Positions 1 to 11,440 of a stretch of DNA of 64,000 nucleotides are shown piece by piece. Below the pieces are notes generated by a model. That model ran no database searches. It saw nothing but the letters and a program-made list of their open reading frames with translations, and had not been told where the DNA came from. The stretch lies in assembly GCF_033807715.1 (NCBI RefSeq), contig NC_084599.1, forward strand, positions 26,530,125 through 26,594,124, given 5' to 3'. Source of the stretch: Cololabis saira (Eukaryota; Chordata; Actinopteri; Beloniformes; Belonidae). Made by a program: the position numbers and the translations under genes. Numbering within the stretch: the first letter of the stretch is position 1; each line of letters starts with the position of its first letter.

Positions 1-3000
1 AAGGGGGAAAAAACACTCTATACTGTGTATTCAGGCTTTGTTGTTACTGTATTCTACATGTTACTGATGCTTTTGTATTATAGCAGTACAACAAGCATAT
101 TTGTCAAGCAGAGAAATCCTTACAGCATACTTCATCTGCTGGTATATTTGACGTATAGAGTATGATTGAATAAAGCTTTATAGCTTTTTTCTCTGTATTA
201 AAAAAAAACCTTCTGTGCTAATATGGGAATACCAGAGCTAGCAAAAGATAAAAGGCATAAAAATGGATGATAAATGACAATTTGCACGGGTCAGTTAAAA
301 ACAGCACTGCAGAGAAAAAGGTTGTGCATGTGCGCCACCGTAGAAGTTGTTCACAAGCATTTTGTAAGACTGGAATTTCCACCATATGAAGGCGCTGCTC
401 CGGTTGACATTGGAATGAAGGAATTAGGAGATTTATGATAGTCCGAGGTCATAGAGCGGGGTATCTGAGAACAGACCCACGCCTCCCTTGACTCCTCGCA
501 GTGCTTTACAGTCTGTCATTTCCACACCCACACACAGAAACCTAGACAGACAACACACACACAGAGCCATATGTCATACAGTAGAATACAATGCTAAGAA
601 TGATTTATTTGGGGCAATAAAATGAATGTTACTTTTTGGTGCACATATTATATTTTTGCTATATTTCAATTAATCAAACGGGTCATGCCTTTTTTTTTTC
701 TTTAGTTGGGTTAATTACATTCTGTGCATGTAAAATATCTATAAAGTTTCAAACTGCAATGCCTACAAAAAAGGGGATTTATTCCATTGCTGTACAAGCT
801 TTACTTTTCTCAGGTGTCTACTTCACCATGAAATGCATTTGTATAGTATCTACCTTTCTCTGGCATGGCCCCACAAAACTAATGAGTAAATGCTTCTTTC
901 TCTGCACTTTTGACCATTGAGTTGACCAGAAAAAAACAAAAAACAATCATAACCTTCTATGAATAAGTACTATATAGGTTATCTATGATTATCATTGTAG
1001 CTAATGTTGAGCTGTGATTTGGGAAATGTATGGGGGTTCTCCATCCACCCATTTTCCGATGCTTATTTGAGAATGGGTTGCAGGGGCAGCAGTCTGAGCA
1101 AACTTCCCTCTTCCAAGTCAGATCCGCTAGCACTTCCAGACTGAGAATGAGGTGTTCCTAAGGCAGTCAAGAGCTATGATGTCAGCAAGTCCTGAGTTTG
1201 GGAATCACATTCCCTGGGAGGTATTAAGAGGGTTTCCTGTTCGTGAAACCACCTCAATTGTACACTGGGAGGCCCTTTAACATGACTAAGCTCCTCATCC
1301 TATCCCCAAGCCATCATTTAGATGAAGCTCATGACAAAAGGTTAGGGTTAAACGCTTAATGATAGCAAATCGACTGCTTTGTGTTTTGGTTTACATTACT
1401 TTTCCACTTGATAGAGTTGTATCATATTTCCATCCCTGTAAAGGCTTCCACAAACTATATCTCAGTCTTGCTCTCTGAAATACCTTCAGGTACTTAAACT
1501 TCCCAAACTTAAGGTTGCATGTCATTCCCAACCCAAAGAAGCAATTCAGCTTTGCCAGATGAAAACTTTAACCTCAGACTTGGAGGTGCTGATTTTGGTT
1601 TCCTCACAATTGATTACAAAAGTACCCTAGTGTGTGCTCAAGCTCAATGAGGCCAATAGGACCACTTTATCTCCAGAAAGCAGCGATATAATCCCAAGGT
1701 GATATAACTATAAACGTTGACTGTGCATATATAATGTATTTAAAAGGTTATGAACAAAACTGGTTGCAAAAAAGACGGCATAACAGAGACCTGACATGAG
1801 TCTAACTTGGGTCTACCTTACAGACTAAATGGCCCCTAACTATGGGCCCCCTTCCTTGTATTTCAGAAACAGGTTTGACAGGGCACTATGAAGGACATGA
1901 TTTCAAGCATTCTCTGATTCCTATAAACACATCTAGGCCTGTGGGGAAAACTTGCAGGCACTCTCACAGATCCCAGCGAGGGTTGGAAAAGCAAACTGTC
2001 CCACGTGAGTCCAAGGTTAAATCATTTGCCCTACTTTTCTCCACAACATCTTGGCATAAACTTTCCCAGGGAGGCTGAGAAGTGTGACTCCTCTGTAGTT
2101 GAGGCACATGGTGTGTTCCTCCGTATTAACAAGACGGACTGGTCTGCCAATCCAGAGCCACTGTACCTGAGTTACAAAATACTGTCTCCTGTAGATGGTG
2201 GATACGCATGATTACGGTTCCATGCTTTCAGGTTATGATCAATCCAAACCTTTGGGAAAATGCCTGACCATCATAAGCTTTCTGACAAACACATTCCCCA
2301 CGTCTGGGTCATGAAATTAGTTGTATTATTATACCTAACAACTATCCTTTACCAGTCAAAGCTTTGTATCAACTGCAATATCTGAATTTTAAAGATCAAT
2401 GTTCAAGATCTATGTTCACTTGTCCGTATGCAAGTTTAGTGTTTTGGGGGATACACATCGAGTTTGCTTTCTATCCTGACAGTAAAGATAATACACATAG
2501 GCTGCATAATCCTGCATAATTAAGAAAAATTATACAAAGGTATCCCTTTTATCCCTCAAAGCTAGAATTGTTGGATAATTCTAACCGCTAAGCAATGTGC
2601 ATTATAGCAATAATAATAACGGTGGGAAAAAAAGGTACTTACTTTGATCTTACAACTTTGACCCTAACATAAACATATTTCATATTTCAAATCTCAACCC
2701 CTTTTTTAAAAACATTTTTTGAATGTCAAAAATTAAAACTACTAGTAAAAACTATTAATATTCCCTGTCCATTTTTTCAATGTAAATTTTCAATTAAATG
2801 CACAACAATCTTCAAATGATTTGTGAATCCCCACATAAGCAATAGAGACGGCCCCTCTCAGACAAAGCCTCCGGTGCTTTGCTGGGGACTGAAGGAGCCT
2901 TTTGTCCTTCAAGCACAGACAAGTTCAGAGGAAATGGTGAGAGGCCAGCGAGACAGACAGTGGCCGTCTTATGCATGTCACAACACTTTCTTATTAAGCA

Positions 3001-3207
3001 ACCGTGTTTCAGCCTGTGACGGGCTGCTTAACCAAGCAGCAAATTGATGGAAAAATAAGTCCTTTATTTAAGGACATTTGTTTAAGGTAATGTTAATGCC
3101 TTACTGTCAATATTGTCTTGATGAATGTGTAAACAATAACAAAAACCTTTTAGGAATGAACAAGGTGAACATTGCAGTAAAACATGTCATCCTTTAAAGT
3201 CATTATA
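1..3207. other. Unannotated AT-rich non-coding DNA
   Basis: I recognise no gene, RNA or repeat family here. The longest open frames are under 100 codons and look like chance frames. There are short A or T runs and a brief CA-rich stretch near 530-570. Nothing resembles a promoter or an exon with matching splice sites. Confidence 0.6.
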
Positions 3208-3377
3208 TACTGCAAAAACTTCTAGGAAAGTCAAAAAGCCTTATTTAAAACAATCTGAATACTATTTTTAGAGTGTTTTGCTAGTTTTAAGGAGACATAT
3301 TTTCTTCTTTAGATTTTCTTCTTCTTTAGATTTAGAAATATTAAACTTGTTTTGAGAACGGCTGTTTTTGTAGTGTA
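3208..3377. mobile_element. Short inverted-repeat element (MITE-like), decayed
   Basis: A 170-bp AT-rich segment begins TACTGCAAAAAC and ends with a sequence whose complement reads TACACTACAAAAAC, so it has imperfect terminal inverted repeats. The interior has motifs such as CTTATTTAAAACA and CTTGTTTTGAGA, which resemble a common teleost repeat with CACTGCAAAAAC ends. A second copy of the same type lies at 34449-34623. No coding capacity is present. The superfamily is not assigned, and I see no convincing target-site duplication. The family link comes from memory of the consensus, so it is moderate. Confidence 0.4.
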
Positions 3378-5420
3378 TGAACCTTTCAGATCATTGTCAT
3401 GTCCCATTTCATATATTAAAAAAGTGAATAAATCAGACTAACTTCTTCACTCTCATTGTTTGTGAATACATTGTCCTGGGAATGCATCTTTTGTAACTTT
3501 CCATCCCAGGAATGTTAATCTATCTTTATCCCTGAGAAAGTGCTGTCCAGGCACCTCACCTCTTCAGAGACAACTGGCAGATACCGCAGTTAAAGCGTCT
3601 AAGGATAGAGTGTACTGATAGTCTGCCTCCTTCACCCTGTCTCCAAGCCCACCTTCCCTAATTTTCTTCTTTTTTTTTTTTTTACCCCACACTGAGTCCT
3701 GTTGTCTCTTCAGTCCCTCTCTCAACCCCCAACTTCCTCTACTCTTTCCTGGAGATTATGTTACTGTTCACTGCCTTGACAAAAGCAAATATGCAGGAAC
3801 CCGTCACGACCACTTTCATTTAGACTTTGTTAGCAGATCTTGATATTATAACCCCACTTGGATTCCTTGTGTGCTTCATGGAGAGTGAATGATAGCTGCA
3901 AGCAGTTCCCCGTGAGAGTTTTGGACTCTACAGGTACAGGCTACAGTGCAGCTACAATATGCTATGAAGGAACCTGTAAATCTGTTCACTTGAAGGATGT
4001 ATTCCTGTGAAAGCACCTGGAAAAATCACTTGGATGATGTTGGAGGAAAACAACTGGCTTTGTAGAAAGTGTCAAAATAAATTCCAGTTCAGTCAGACAC
4101 CTGGATACAGTCAAAGCAGTTATATAAATATGAGCTTGAATATGCGGAGTGATATTTGTGACTGCGTAAGAAAGGGTCAGATGTGAGTTTTACGACCGGC
4201 AGATTTAACACCCTAAAATTTAGTACTTGTCCAAAAAATATCAAGGTTAAAGAAACCTTAACAAACCTTTGTCTGGAAAATAAAGTAAATCATTGAAGAA
4301 CAGGTGGACAGTGAAAGGTATTCTCAACACATTCCATCAAATAGAACTGACTTTCTTTTCTTTTACTGTTGTAAAGTCTGTTGTTTTGTTTTTTTCCAGT
4401 TTCTACATCGCTATTAGAAATGCACCTTATTGGGTGCAGCAGATATTGTTCGGTGAGCATTTTCTTTTACTTTAGTCTACACTATCCATGGAACTAACTG
4501 CAGCATTTGAGCAATAAATCACAGATACCAAACTGCTGTAATCACACATATGGCCTGCAGCTGACCTTTTTACACGGAGTCGTGCTCCCAGCTTGAGCCG
4601 AACCAGCCACGCTGCATTTATGCAGTGCAGGGCTGTTTGCACACAATCATACACGCACGTACGCACAGATCAGTGGCATTACTAAGTGATAAAGAATCAA
4701 TACATCAAGAAAAATGACTGGTTTAGAGCAAACAAGCATCTGGGGTTTAATTTAGACGGATGAATGATGCTGTTTTTGTGACACAACACAAATCTGTCGT
4801 TTTATCCTTCAGTGTACTAAAAAAAGACTATTCTCAGTGAAATATTACTTCAAATTGTGCTGTCGGTGTTTAGTTGCAGACTTCTGGGTAACAAATGATG
4901 TCTTTGCATCATACATTAGAGTATTTAAAAGGGATTTTTAAATGCAGGTACACCTGCTAGAATAAGCTGATTAAATCCTTTTCTATAGCCAGCAGCATGT
5001 TTCCCCTCAATGCACCAAGTGCTACACACATACAGAGAAACTGGAATGAGGTGAAGTCCAGTACGTATAACTGGTTTCCAGGGGGAAAGCCTGTAAGCCA
5101 AAACAAAAGGAGGGAAGGTCAATACACCGTGTGTCAGGGCCTGTGTTGGACCACCACTTTGGATGAGGGGAACTTGCTGAGATAAATCATATCTTTTTTT
5201 AAGCCCCTTGATGACAGAAGTCAACTCAAAAGAAAACAAAAAAACAGAAATAACAACTGAGATTTAGCTTCCAATTGCCATGAAGATATTTAAAACTGGT
5301 CAGTCTCATTTCTTATACTCCACAAGATCCTGCTTGATTTTGGGTTGTTGTCATTGTCAGTGCTTGAATCTGATACTATGATACTATGACTGTTGAACGT
5401 GTGTTTTGGAAAAACTGAAC
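3378..5420. other. Unannotated non-coding DNA
   Basis: No recognisable gene or repeat family. A pyrimidine tract with a T run near 3670-3684 precedes a CAG around 3710. That resembles a splice acceptor, but no coding-like frame follows it. Small open frames near 4.3, 4.5 and 5.0 kb have no family resemblance. Confidence 0.55.
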
Positions 5421-5454
5421 TGTACCTGTAGCCTTGAACAAAGCTACAGGTACA
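5421..5454. repeat. Perfect 12-bp stem hairpin
   Basis: TGTACCTGTAGC at 5421-5432 is followed after a 10-base loop by its exact complement GCTACAGGTACA at 5443-5454. The stem is too short for a typical pre-miRNA and does not extend outward. It may be a chance palindrome, a transposon relic or a small structured site. Confidence 0.5.
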
Positions 5455-5693
5455 AAGCAAGAGTGTTGTGCTAATGTCAAAGCTGAACAAACAATCATGA
5501 ACCACTAAATAGTCACAACTACTACAGAGACATTTGATGTGAGTCTGCTAGCACTGGGAAACAATCCAATACCAGATGACAGATGGTAAAAAGGGTTTAA
5601 CTATAAAGGAGGATCAAGATCAAACATGATCGAAGCAGAAGTTCCTTCAACTCTAAGACAAGAAAATTAAGACAATCACTTCAGTAAGATACT

Positions 5694-5753
5694 TTGATGG
5701 ACTGGCGACCTTTCCAGGGTATATCCCACCTTCTACCTGGTGATAGCAGACCC

Positions 5754-5755
<2 letters not shown>
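5694..5755 (+). mobile_element. SINE fragment (middle/3' part of the tRNA-derived teleost SINE)
   Basis: The phrase GATGGACTGGCGACCTTTCC AGGGTATATCCC matches the conserved 'gacctgtccagggtgtacc' block of the tRNA-derived SINE seen nearly complete at 50.4-51.8 kb. Only about 60 bp remain. The fragment runs directly into a TA microsatellite, so its 3' part may have been lost to microsatellite expansion. Confidence 0.6.

Positions 5756-5795
<40 letters not shown>
5756..5795. repeat. (AT)n microsatellite, 20 units
   Basis: Forty bases of uninterrupted alternating AT directly follow the SINE fragment. Such tracts are common in fish DNA and are usually polymorphic. Confidence 0.95.
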
Positions 5796-5800
<5 letters not shown>

Positions 5801-7810
5801 TGCACACACAAAATTCAGCTTTGTCTTCAAAAATGTCATGTAGGATGTCAGATCAGTGGAACACAAACTGATGAGTTTGGAGCACTGATTAAGAGCTGTT
5901 TGGTATAAAGTACCGTGTGCATCATCAGAACAAGGCTTCAACAACACATATGCTCCATCAGGCTTATATCTGGCTTGTCATGTGTAGACAAAGACTGCAA
6001 ACAGAGCAGCAAGACTAAGAGGAGAGCGAATAGGAGTGCTTGTTAAGATGTAATCCTGTCTCTGTTCCCAAATTTGAACTGCTGGCTCTGAGTTTCTGTC
6101 CAAGTTTCTCCTGAGGGAGTTCACCTGTTTCACCTGTAGATGCTCCGTGTGATATAATTGGCTCAATTGTTGCCAAGCTGCAAATTAAATTCAATTTAAT
6201 TCAAAATAGGCATCCCAGCTGACTAAGCAAAATTTGCATTTGACAGAACAAAATAACTAAAATGTGTGCAGTTGGAGAGATTGTACACATTGCAAAATAC
6301 CCTGATTTAATTACATGATAATTGCAATTACAGCTTGACAAAATGTATTTACTCATGCAGCACCTTTTCACTTTTATAACTGCAATTCAGCTATTTGAGC
6401 AAAAACTGTCCCACGCATGAAAGAGGAGTTGAGCTGCTGTCATCAGGAGCAATTGTATTGCTGAAGCCAAGGACGCTTTTGAATACTGAGGTGTCAATGC
6501 AAACCCACTTTTCTCCAAATGCAAGAATATCTGAATAGTTCCAGTCTAAATGAAAAAAAAAAAAAGCAGGCTACATCTTTCATATTGTCCACAAAGCAGA
6601 AATTGGCATTTTCAGGAAATGGAATTGCAGCTTTTGTTAGTTTGTGTGAGGGGCTGATGACATGTGCTGTTGGGGGGCAGAATAAAAAAAAAAAAAAAAG
6701 GGACAGAAAAAGCTGCTGATAAGACCTGCTATTCTAGTTGCCCTGTGCCTTAGGGAGGTGGGCAGCTTGCTGAGCCCTCTGCCTCAACGATTGCTGTTTA
6801 ATCCATCTTAGGAACCATCCCTGTGGCATGGTTAGCCTCGAGGGTTAACAAGGAACGATGTCTGGAAGCTGCTCTGTGTGCAGGAAACGTAATTACAGTA
6901 TGAGAGAGCCTAACACTTGAAAAATGTTCTATGTGTAAAACTGTATTTTTTCCTTCCATGTAAACCATTCACTTAAATCAAATTATTATAACATAATATT
7001 AAAAATGTGTATTGGAAGGCTCCAAAGGGTCTCTTCTAAAGGTATGCTGAAGACATTCACCAGTTCATCTTATCTCAACAAGTGGATGGAAATAGCGAAG
7101 CGCTGCCATTGCCTTCAAGTCCTCTCAGCTCTGTGACGCGTCAACACTTGTCTAACAATAGTGAATCCTCTCCCACATGCACTCTATTCTCTTTATCTGC
7201 TGTCACTTTAATGTTCTCTTTTTAAAGTTTAGGATCGGCAGATTTCTGAGACAGCTAATCAGTGTGAATATGCATGCAGGAAAAAAAAATGCATTAATTT
7301 GTGTCTTAAATATAAGATGAATGGTTAATTTGAATCTAAATGTAGTTATTAAAACACTGTTTGGTTTGCTCGTTATTGTCTTTTCTCTCTTCCTGGCATG
7401 TGCCCAGTAAATTATCACTAAAAAGCTGGTCTGGGAATATACTCATCAGATTAAAGCCAATAAAATCCTCCGGTAATAATGTCAGGGACTAACTCCAATA
7501 CACTCATTTTTAGGAGTTAATGGGCAAATCATTACAAACATAAAGTAGTCAATATGATTTACTTGTAATGCTGTTTCTCACTTTACTGCCAAAGGAATCG
7601 CATCAGTCAATGCATCTGAGTCATCACTTTGAACAGAGCATGTAAATCCAAATTATTCTTTCCTGCCTCCTGCACAAAAAGTAATGGCCCTACTCTAGCT
7701 TTTCAATTAAGAACTGGCCTTGAAATCAAGTGTGTGAGGAGGTGTGGTGAGGCTTGTTTATTTCTACATGGTGTGGAAAAAAAAGGCCATATTGCACATT
7801 TCATCAGCGC
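5796..7810. other. Unannotated non-coding DNA
   Basis: AT-rich sequence with poly-A runs near 6550-6564 and 6685-6700. No gene, RNA or known repeat family is recognised. Confidence 0.55.
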
Positions 7811-8060
7811 TTGGGTCCATACAGTTACTGTAGGTCCTGAAGTATTTGGACAATGGAAGGGTGTCTTTGTTTTTGTCTTTCTGCAGCACTGCAATGGATT
7901 TGCAACGGAAAACAAAGATGCAATCAAACAGCAGAGTTTCAGCTTTAATTTAAGAGGTTTTACAAAGATATCAAATTTAGCAATTAGGGATTACATTTTA
8001 AAAGGAAGTACCTTCATTCTCTGGGGGCTCAGAAATAATAAATTTAACAAATGTTCATAC
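7811..8060 (+). mobile_element. Unclassified teleost interspersed repeat
   Basis: The segment opens with a block reading GGTCCTGAAGTATTTGGACA and continues with a CAATGGATTTG block, TTTCAGCTTTAATTTAAGAG, and a late GGGGGCTCAGAAATA block, in that order. This matches my memory of a dispersed teleost repeat of unknown class. An open frame of 144 codons (7629-8063) crosses it, but that frame includes unrelated upstream sequence and resembles no protein, so I do not call a gene. Class and exact ends are unknown. Confidence 0.5.
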
Positions 8061-10275
8061 TGAATTATGGGAAGAAAATGTAGCCTGAATTTGAAACCAG
8101 AGGAGTTTTGGACAATCTGTGATATAGTTCTATGCAGTTCAACATGTCTATTGAGTAATTACAGTAAAGGTTTCTTTATTTCAGACAAAAAAAAACATGT
8201 CAAGGTAAAAAACAAATCTATACCTTTTTTATCTGGAAAAAAAAAGCTTTACTGTAGTCACTAATATACATCTGCACTGGTTTCTCTCCAACACCCAATG
8301 GGCACATTCATCTTTTTTGGACCGTCTTTGATTTTCATAGATTTTCTAATCTTCAAGAAGCTATTGTGAACTTGTTACAGAAGTCTGAATTCATCAGCAA
8401 GTCTGTCAAAACTGCACAGCTTGTTTATTTACTGGAGTACGTCTACTTGTGTAAACAACCACTACCCCATCCGGTGAGTCTGACTGCTTTCCCTTTCAAC
8501 ACATACGCTTTGAAATGCTTTAACTCTTTTGCTTTGAGATGTTAATTTGAAGGCATATCCCACTCCTCCTACACCCCCGACAGAGGAATCCTGGTTGGAC
8601 ATGGCATCAGGGCCATGACATGAATATACATGTGAAATTCATGTAAAGCTGGCATGATGGCAGCTCTTAGATGTATGCAGATTCATTTGAAGTGGCTCAT
8701 TCAGTATGTAGAGTTATTGGGAGACCTCAAGCTGTTTGTTTGCTAAATTTCTCCCTCTTCATGCTCAGTGGAGGATACTGTGCTCTCAGACTTGAATGTA
8801 CAGTAGTAATACAATATGATAACATTTGATCCCTAAAGAGAGAATATTTCCCATGTTTGTTGTGTGATGTTATTCTGTATCTTATTTGGAATGCAGAAAG
8901 CATTTTGGTTTAGGAAAATATGATAACACTATGTTAAAGCATGGCAATAGTAATGGTCATCAAATCTCTTTAACATGTGCTTATTCATTTTCTGTTGATC
9001 CAATGGTGAAATTCAACAACTGCAACCACTGCATCGACATAACATTAACTACTCTATTTATAAGCAGTCATAGCTATGCAAACACGGTGGACTCAAAACC
9101 TTACTAGTTTTCCTGCTACACTCTCACCCTCTTGCACACGTTCCTCTCCACATTACCTTTTATGCAAAAATCTCATGAATTTTTTATATAAAGGGCACAA
9201 ACAGGTCAGACATACTTACGGCTCTCAACAAATGCCAGGTCACATCTCAGGGTAAACATAGCTGTTAACATTGAATATTGTTGAAGAAAGTTTAAAAACC
9301 TGCAAGTTCAGAAATGCAGTGTTTAGATAAAGATGTCAACCCGAACGTATTATAAGTAATAGTATAATTTCCCCATTGCTCCGCTGTAGGTCTGACACTA
9401 ACACTGACAGACGGAAGACTGCCTTTCTCTGCCAGTCAGTGAAGATAAAATCTGTTTATTTATGATGCATTCAATGGGTGCTAGAAAGAAAAAAAAAAAA
9501 GAGTGAGGAAGTTCCTTAAGATCTATCGTCTCCGTGACTGACAGAAAATCAAAGTTCAACCCTAAACTTACATTACTTTTTTGTAGGATGTCAGTCTGAC
9601 AGTAAAAATCTAATGAAGCAATGATTAGACTTGGCTACTTTTCAACTATACGGCTCTGGGCTAGTATTGTACTCTGTAAAAAGTGAATATCTGTATCTAG
9701 ACAGCCGCAAGACTCCCATCGAGTTGGGTTGTGAGGGGAAATATTATTGGACATAAAGTCTTGAGGCTATAAATATTACACCTCTAAATTAAATATGAAT
9801 CTCTAATCGCAAAGCAATAAGTGTGTCAGAGTGGATATTCAGTAGCATATCGCTGACACCAATGGCAAGGTGGGCATCCAGGTGTGGAATATGGAGCTAA
9901 GTAACTAAATTGTGATGAATGGCTCACAAGTTTTCTTAGTGTTTCTCTATATGGTGGATGGTTTTCTGAGCTCAGTCCTCGACTTCTATACAAAATAAGA
10001 CACATGGAAGAGGATGGGCTACGCATGTGCATGTTTATGATGTTTAACTATCCTTATCTATGAACTCTCACTCCTTAAACGTTATCATTAATACAAAGAA
10101 ATACAAGTTTTCATGGGTTTTCATTATTATTATTGAGAGGTGATGTTGATGAAATCACATTGAAAAAGAAAGCAAAGGCCATAGTTCATACTGCCTTTGA
10201 GAGATACAAGTTGTGTTCCTAGAATGTATTCTCATTTTTAGCAGCTGGAAGAAACTTGACCAATGTAACCTATTT
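8061..10275. other. Unannotated non-coding DNA
   Basis: No gene or repeat family is recognised. There is a short poly-A run near 9488. Open frames are all under 75 codons. Confidence 0.55.
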
Positions 10276-10287
10276 CCCCCCCCCCCC
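10276..10287. repeat. Poly-C run (12 C)
   Basis: Twelve consecutive C. This is a site prone to length errors in both replication and sequencing. Confidence 0.9.
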
Positions 10288-11284
10288 ATTGCGACCCCCT
10301 CAAAGCGTCAAGTCATGTTCATTCATCCATTCAAAAGGGATTTTCAGAAAGTCAGGGTTCAGTAAATCTAGCATGAGTAGATGAAAGGTTGAGGGAAAGT
10401 CAGCAAACTAAGTGAATTAAAACACTTCTTCAAATTACTGCAGGAACATAATGAAACATCACTGATTATGTTGAACAGTGAGAGTATGAAAAGGGAAATT
10501 AGTCTCCCGCAGAGCACTCAGTCCCAACAATGGCCAACGCTCTTATCTCTAACCACCTTACTCAGAGTTACAGTAACTGGGTACTAAAAGCAAGCTGCAG
10601 AAATGGCTCAAAATGGAAAACTACCAAATGCAGTTGGCAAATTATAACCAAAATACACTTTAATCTGCAAGTGTGACTACTTTGTGTCTCAGCTTGACTG
10701 AGTTTTCCTAATTAAAATGACCAACATACATGAGCTCATCAATTTGTCGGTGGAGATCAGTTGGAAAAAGCAAGGTGGCCTGCTGAAAAACAAGACTGAC
10801 AATACGGGATAAATCAAGCCAGTGTGTGATTGACATGGAGAGTAATTCAAATTACTCAGTTAACTACTTGAATCTGTGATCAGCAGCTAACACGATGCTT
10901 GTCCTTGACTCACACTTGGTGCTCCAGAAGAAGAATGTAGTGACACAACAAACTTTATTGCATGTGTGTAAGCGGGACCATGTTTGGTTGCTTCTAACCA
11001 ACCACACTCTGTTGTTTAACAATGTTGCTCACAGCATATGCTGCATTGTCTGATATATTTTGCAACATATGCACAATTCTTGTTTGCACAATCAGCCCTC
11101 GAGCCTCCAGAGCAGTCCTTCTCTATTATTGTTGAATTTCTTTGAATCACTGACTCTGATATCGCTGCCCCAACAGTTCACTGCAAATAAAACTGCACTC
11201 TCCTGCACAGATGTAAAGAAGATATATATGGCACATTTTTGTAAACAGTGAAGGACTTAGGATTCCTCAAGATGCACAGTCTGA
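10288..11284. other. Unannotated non-coding DNA
   Basis: No recognised gene or repeat. AT-rich with ordinary composition. Confidence 0.5.
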
Positions 11285-11440
11285 ACTGTTCTTTTTGTGG
11301 ACAGCCTCAGTTTCTCAATCTCAAGTCCAATCTGTTCTCCAGGTGAACTGGCGGTATCTGAAATCCTGCACCACCTCCACCTCTTCTGCCATGATGGAAA
11401 ACGTGTCTGGCTTATTCCTCGTCCTCCCAGAATCCTGAAA
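11285..11440 (-). pseudogene. Decayed LINE reverse transcriptase C-terminal fragment (antisense)
   Basis: On the minus strand a short stretch translates, with frameshifts, to pieces such as VEVVQDFRY, VHLENRLDL and TEAVHKK. These line up in order with the VEVVxxxxYLGVHLDNRLDW...NTEALYKKGxSR region found after the reverse transcriptase core of a common teleost non-LTR retrotransposon. At least two frameshifts and a stop are needed, so it is dead. Only about 150 bp are recognisable. The LINE clade is not resolved. Part of the match could be chance, so confidence is limited. Confidence 0.4.

Noticed and set aside
7629..8063. 144-codon plus-strand frame
   Set aside because: It crosses the boundary of an interspersed repeat and has no protein resemblance.
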